Notes under the pieces: generated by a model
Seen by the model: only the letters and a program-made list of their open reading frames with translations
What the model was told of the DNA's origin: nothing
Database searches by the model: none
NCBI RefSeq assembly: GCF_013410115.1
Contig: NZ_JACCCV010000001.1
Span: 2,232,001 to 2,296,000, forward strand
Reading direction: 5' to 3'
Length of the DNA stretch: 64,000 nt
Source: Tunturiibacter gelidiferens
GTDB lineage: Bacteria; Acidobacteriota; Terriglobia; Terriglobales; Acidobacteriaceae
Made by a program: the position numbers and the translations under genes
Part shown: positions 60,997-64,000 of the stretch, one piece after another
Layout of the letters: each line of letters starts with the position of its first letter
Numbering within the stretch: the stretch's first letter is position 1

Positions 60997-63900
60997 CTAG
61001 AAGAGGATCTTCAAGGCGAATTCAACATTGAGAGGCTCGCCCGGCCCGATGGTGGGGTTGCCGAGATAGGGTCCAAGCGTGGAGCCGATTGCCCCGACCT
61101 GACCAGTCGATGGAAAACCTACCGGTGCCAGATTCGTGGTGTTGAACAGATTGTAGATATTTGCCTTGAACTGAGCTCTTACTCTTTCGGTGATCGCTGT
61201 CGTCTTGATGACAGAGAGGTCGAACGCCTTATAGCCGGGATTGTAGTTCTGTCCGCGGCGTGTTGGGGAGTAGGTTCCGGGCGCGGGGTCAACAAAGGCA
61301 GCGGGATTGAACCATTGAACCGAGCCGTTGACGATGGCGTGGGAGACACCGGCTGTGGGATTAGCAATCACCTGTACCGCCCGGTCCGCAAACTCCCCGT
61401 TTCCGCTGACATTCGAACTCGCAGTGACGGTGTAAGGTGTGCCGCCGTGGAAGGAGAATCCGGAGTTCAGCTCCCAGCCGTGAATGAGCCGCTCTGGCCC
61501 GCGGAAGGTTGGGATTGCGTAGTTGAAGTACCCTGTGAAGGTGTTGCGAACGTCGAAGTCGGAGTTTCCGTACTCTCCTTTTTCATTGGTGGGGTCTTGC
61601 GGGACATAAGGCAGAGCTCCGGTCTCATAGTCGAGCGAATGCGACCAGGTGTAGGCCAACTGCGCGGTTAGACCGTGCCATCCCTGGAGGCGCAGGCTTG
61701 ATTGAAGCGAGTGATATATGGAGCCGAGATTGCTTCGGGCTGCGTCGATCACGCCGAATGCTGGAAACTGGGTGTTGTAGGGGCGGGTGAGCTGCTGGGG
61801 ATTGACGCTGCAAGAACCTCCGGGAAGGACATCTGGGGGTGGGCAAGGGTTGTAGGCGCTTCCCAGAGCGGCGGCGTTGATGTCGAACAAGCCCATGAGA
61901 TGAGTTCCTTTTGAGCCAACGTACCCTATCTGGGCAATGACTGAGTTTGTGAGGCTGCGCTGAATATTCAGGTCAAATATCTGCACATTGGCAGGCTTGA
62001 AGTTCTTGTCAAAGGTGGAGATGGTGATGCTACCCGGCGCAGCATCGGCAAGGATGCTTGAGGGATTGAAGGCAGGAAAGATGTCAACTCCTGACTGAAC
62101 CACCTGGTTGAGACCCTGTGCGTTCACGACCTGATCAATGCCTGCTGGATTCTGGCCTGGCCCGAAGACGGCGATGTTCTGCGCGCCGTTATTCTGCAAG
62201 ATCGATTTCATATAGACGGAGTCGTAGTAAAAGCCGTAGCCACCGTGAAGGACCGTAGTGCCGGTGCTATCCAGTTGATAGGCAAACCCGAATCGCGGGC
62301 TTACACCGCTCCAGAATTTGGGATAGACGTTTGCCACGCCCTGCCCTGCGACTGAAAGACCGGTTGGGCTCGATGGGTTGAAGATCGAGAGGTTGGGGTA
62401 GTCAGAGTGCACAGGGCCTTCATAGTCGTAGCGCAAGCCGTAGTTGAAGTTGAAACGTTTGGTGATTTGCCAGGCATCCTGAGCGTAGAGGGCAAATGTG
62501 TTCACGAAAACCTGTCGCTTCGGATTTCCCTGAACGATGCTCGAAGACGTTGGATTCAAGCATCCCGCCAGGAAGTCTGCAAGGAAAAGGACATTGGATG
62601 TCGTGTTCAGATTAGCTCCGGGAGCTACTCCAAGGTTAGTTGTAGCTAATGCAGAGCACGGTGTCTGCGCCACTCCGTCGACAAAGTTTGTCGCGTAGTT
62701 CCATGGGCCCTGAGAGCCGTCGAAGTAGATGGTTCCGCGCTGTCCGGTCTGATAGAAGTCGTCAACCTGAGCCTGGCGGATCTCACCGCCGAAATGGAGC
62801 TGATGCGCCCCTTTGGTCCAGGTTAAATCGTCGTCAAGGTGGCCGGTGATGTCATTCCTTCCCGAAGGCGCAGTGACACCGGTCGGATCGAATCCAGTGT
62901 TGCCAGCGGAAAGGCCATTACTGCTGCTGGTGGGACCGATGACCAAATGGGGGGAGCCCGGCAGAGCTGGATCGGTGACACCTGTGTTGAATCCGAGGCC
63001 GATGGGATTGAATCCTGTATCGGCATCGCCAAACACCTGGTTGAAATAGCTGACTCCCACAGCGACCTGATTGGCCATCGAAGAGGTAATAATGCGGTTG
63101 TAGATCAAAGAGTAGTTTTGAACGTGGATGGGTGCGTTCTCGAAGTACGGTGTCAGATCGGAGGAGGTTGGCGCGGTCTGCGTGCCTTGACCCACGTACC
63201 ACCTGGCGGAGAGATGGTCTTTGTCGGAGAGCTTGTAATCCAACTTGATAACGCCGTTGAAACTATGCCCGGTAAGATTTCCTGAGGCCTGGTAGTTTTC
63301 CGGATTGGCAGGTCCGGTGAGTGCAGCGGCTGGCCAGAGGCCCCGGAGAGTGCCGTTTCCATTCAGCAAATTTACCGACACGGTGTTATGGGGTACGCCG
63401 TAATAATCGAGGAGCGCATAGGCAGCGCTCTGATAGGCAGCCGATGGTTCGGTCGCGTGATTTTCAGCGCCGATCAAAAAGTTCTGATGTTCACCGGACA
63501 GAAAGAAGAAGAACTTGTCCCTGAGAATCGGGCCGCCAACGGAGAATCCGTAGTTTTGATTCCGCGATGCAGCCTTGCTGGTTAAGAAGGGATTCTGCCG
63601 CTCAAAGAACTCGTTATGGTTGAAGTAGTAAGCTGTGCCATGAAGCTGGTTGGTGCCGGATTTGATGGTGAGGTTTGCTGTTCCGCCCGGATTGCGCCCA
63701 AGCTCGGTCGCGCCCGTGGTGACAAAGGAGAAGTTTTCAATGGCATCGATGGGAAAGATCACGCCCGCTATTGCAGAGACTCCGCCCTGATTGACTGCGG
63801 GAATGTTCCACCAAAGATCGTTGTTGTCCGTGCCTTCGATCTGCCAGTTTACCGCGTTGGACCGGGTTCCGTTCACACTGGCATAGAGTGCGCCGCCTCC

Positions 63901-64000
63901 GGTGGACAATCCAGCAAATCCTGTAGTTTGAGCGAGCATTTGCGTAAAGTCGCGGCCGCTATTGGGCAGATTCTGCACAACCGTTTCCGGAAGAACTGTA
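60997..64000 (-). CDS. Oar-like TonB-dependent receptor (N-terminus beyond window edge)
   Basis: The frame is open through the right edge; about 1000 residues are visible, lacking the signal peptide, the carboxypeptidase-like domain and the start of the plug. It begins in the plug (TVLPETVVQNLPNSGRDFTQML; SVNGTRSNAVNWQIEGTDNND), typical of acidobacterial Oar-type receptors, then IENFSFVTTGATELGRNPGGTANLTIKSGTNQLHG marks the plug-barrel border. A long run of beta strands follows, ending LNVEFALKILF, a C-terminal aromatic strand. It imports or binds an unidentified large substrate using TonB energy. Do not take the codon at 63978 as a start: it is an internal GTG. Confidence 0.93.
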   Translation of the reverse strand, partial: TVLPETVVQNLPNSGRDFTQMLAQTTGFAGLSTGGGALYASVNGTRSNAVNWQIEGTDNNDLWWNIPAVNQGGVSAIAGVIFPIDAIENFSFVTTGATELGRNPGGTANLTIKSGTNQLHGTAYYFNHNEFFERQNPFLTSKAASRNQNYGFSVGGPILRDKFFFFLSGEHQNFLIGAENHATEPSAAYQSAAYALLDYYGVPHNTVSVNLLNGNGTLRGLWPAAALTGPANPENYQASGNLTGHSFNGVIKLDYKLSDKDHLSARWYVGQGTQTAPTSSDLTPYFENAPIHVQNYSLIYNRIITSSMANQVAVGVSYFNQVFGDADTGFNPIGLGFNTGVTDPALPGSPHLVIGPTSSSNGLSAGNTGFDPTGVTAPSGRNDITGHLDDDLTWTKGAHQLHFGGEIRQAQVDDFYQTGQRGTIYFDGSQGPWNYATNFVDGVAQTPCSALATTNLGVAPGANLNTTSNVLFLADFLAGCLNPTSSSIVQGNPKRQVFVNTFALYAQDAWQITKRFNFNYGLRYDYEGPVHSDYPNLSIFNPSSPTGLSVAGQGVANVYPKFWSGVSPRFGFAYQLDSTGTTVLHGGYGFYYDSVYMKSILQNNGAQNIAVFGPGQNPAGIDQVVNAQGLNQVVQSGVDIFPAFNPSSILADAAPGSITISTFDKNFKPANVQIFDLNIQRSLTNSVIAQIGYVGSKGTHLMGLFDINAAALGSAYNPCPPPDVLPGGSCSVNPQQLTRPYNTQFPAFGVIDAARSNLGSIYHSLQSSLRLQGWHGLTAQLAYTWSHSLDYETGALPYVPQDPTNEKGEYGNSDFDVRNTFTGYFNYAIPTFRGPERLIHGWELNSGFSFHGGTPYTVTASSNVSGNGEFADRAVQVIANPTAGVSHAIVNGSVQWFNPAAFVDPAPGTYSPTRRGQNYNPGYKAFDLSVIKTTAITERVRAQFKANIYNLFNTTNLAPVGFPSTGQVGAIGSTLGPYLGNPTIGPGEPLNVEFALKILF

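Overview
The window reads as a chromosome segment of an acidobacterium close to Granulicella, Edaphobacter or Terriglobus. This is inferred from an Oar-like TonB receptor, many secreted proteins with Ala-rich signal peptides, large Ig-repeat carbohydrate enzymes, and the strongly C-biased third codon positions of the core genes. No ribosomal RNA is present. One tRNA (Asn) is.

Layout. Positions 1-12000 are mostly ordinary housekeeping and envelope genes: a secreted amidohydrolase (cut by the left edge), a YfcE-type phosphoesterase, an isolated Dpp/Opp-type permease, a STAS protein, an MscS channel, a plant-type GDP-mannose 3,5-epimerase homologue, a TetR regulator, a DinB-fold protein, a WecB/TagA/CpsF glycosyltransferase and a CAP-domain protein. 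tRNA-Asn with a clear sigma70-type promoter is near 12.2 kb. Positions 12.7-16.6 kb hold a secreted phosphodiesterase/pyrophosphatase-like enzyme and two outer-membrane barrel-type proteins. Positions 16.6-20.2 kb look like a decayed mobile island: a degenerate tRNA-like 3' end, an HTH protein, and a regulator/S24-peptidase-like gene ruined by a stop and several frameshifts.

Positions 20.2-30.7 kb hold a secreted DUF4410-type protein, divergent from a co-directional run: a large Tyr/Pro/Gly-rich secreted protein, a helical secreted protein, and a complete tripartite RND efflux system (TolC, lipoprotein adaptor, pump). Positions 30.7-33.3 kb contain two small hypothetical genes flanked by a diverged repeat, a broken acetolactate-synthase fragment and a small Cys-containing secreted peptide.

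The centrepiece is a single ORF at 33.3-41.5 kb. It encodes about 2711 residues with a GH2-type N-terminal module, seven Ig-like and four F5/8-type-C (discoidin) modules and a C-terminal GH64 beta-1,3-glucanase module. It is a two-catalytic-domain secreted polysaccharide enzyme. After it, 41.5-50.5 kb is accessory DNA: a REC/RsbR-type regulator, a prolyl-oligopeptidase-family gene split at a C7 homopolymer, and a 1262-residue protein with features of a large unnamed family that I suspect is a defence effector. Positions 50.7-55.3 kb hold a secreted beta-helix protein, a serine hydrolase and a TIM-barrel-like secreted protein.

Positions 55.6-60.7 kb contain a frameshifted membrane metallophosphoesterase, then a plasmid/ICE-like block: zinc-ribbon protein, frameshifted ArdC, DUF6908 protein, and a ParB that seems to have lost its middle. 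The window ends inside a large Oar-like TonB-dependent receptor. At least three otherwise well-preserved genes carry single-base frameshifts, so either this accessory DNA is decaying or the assembly has indel errors. The sequence alone cannot separate these.
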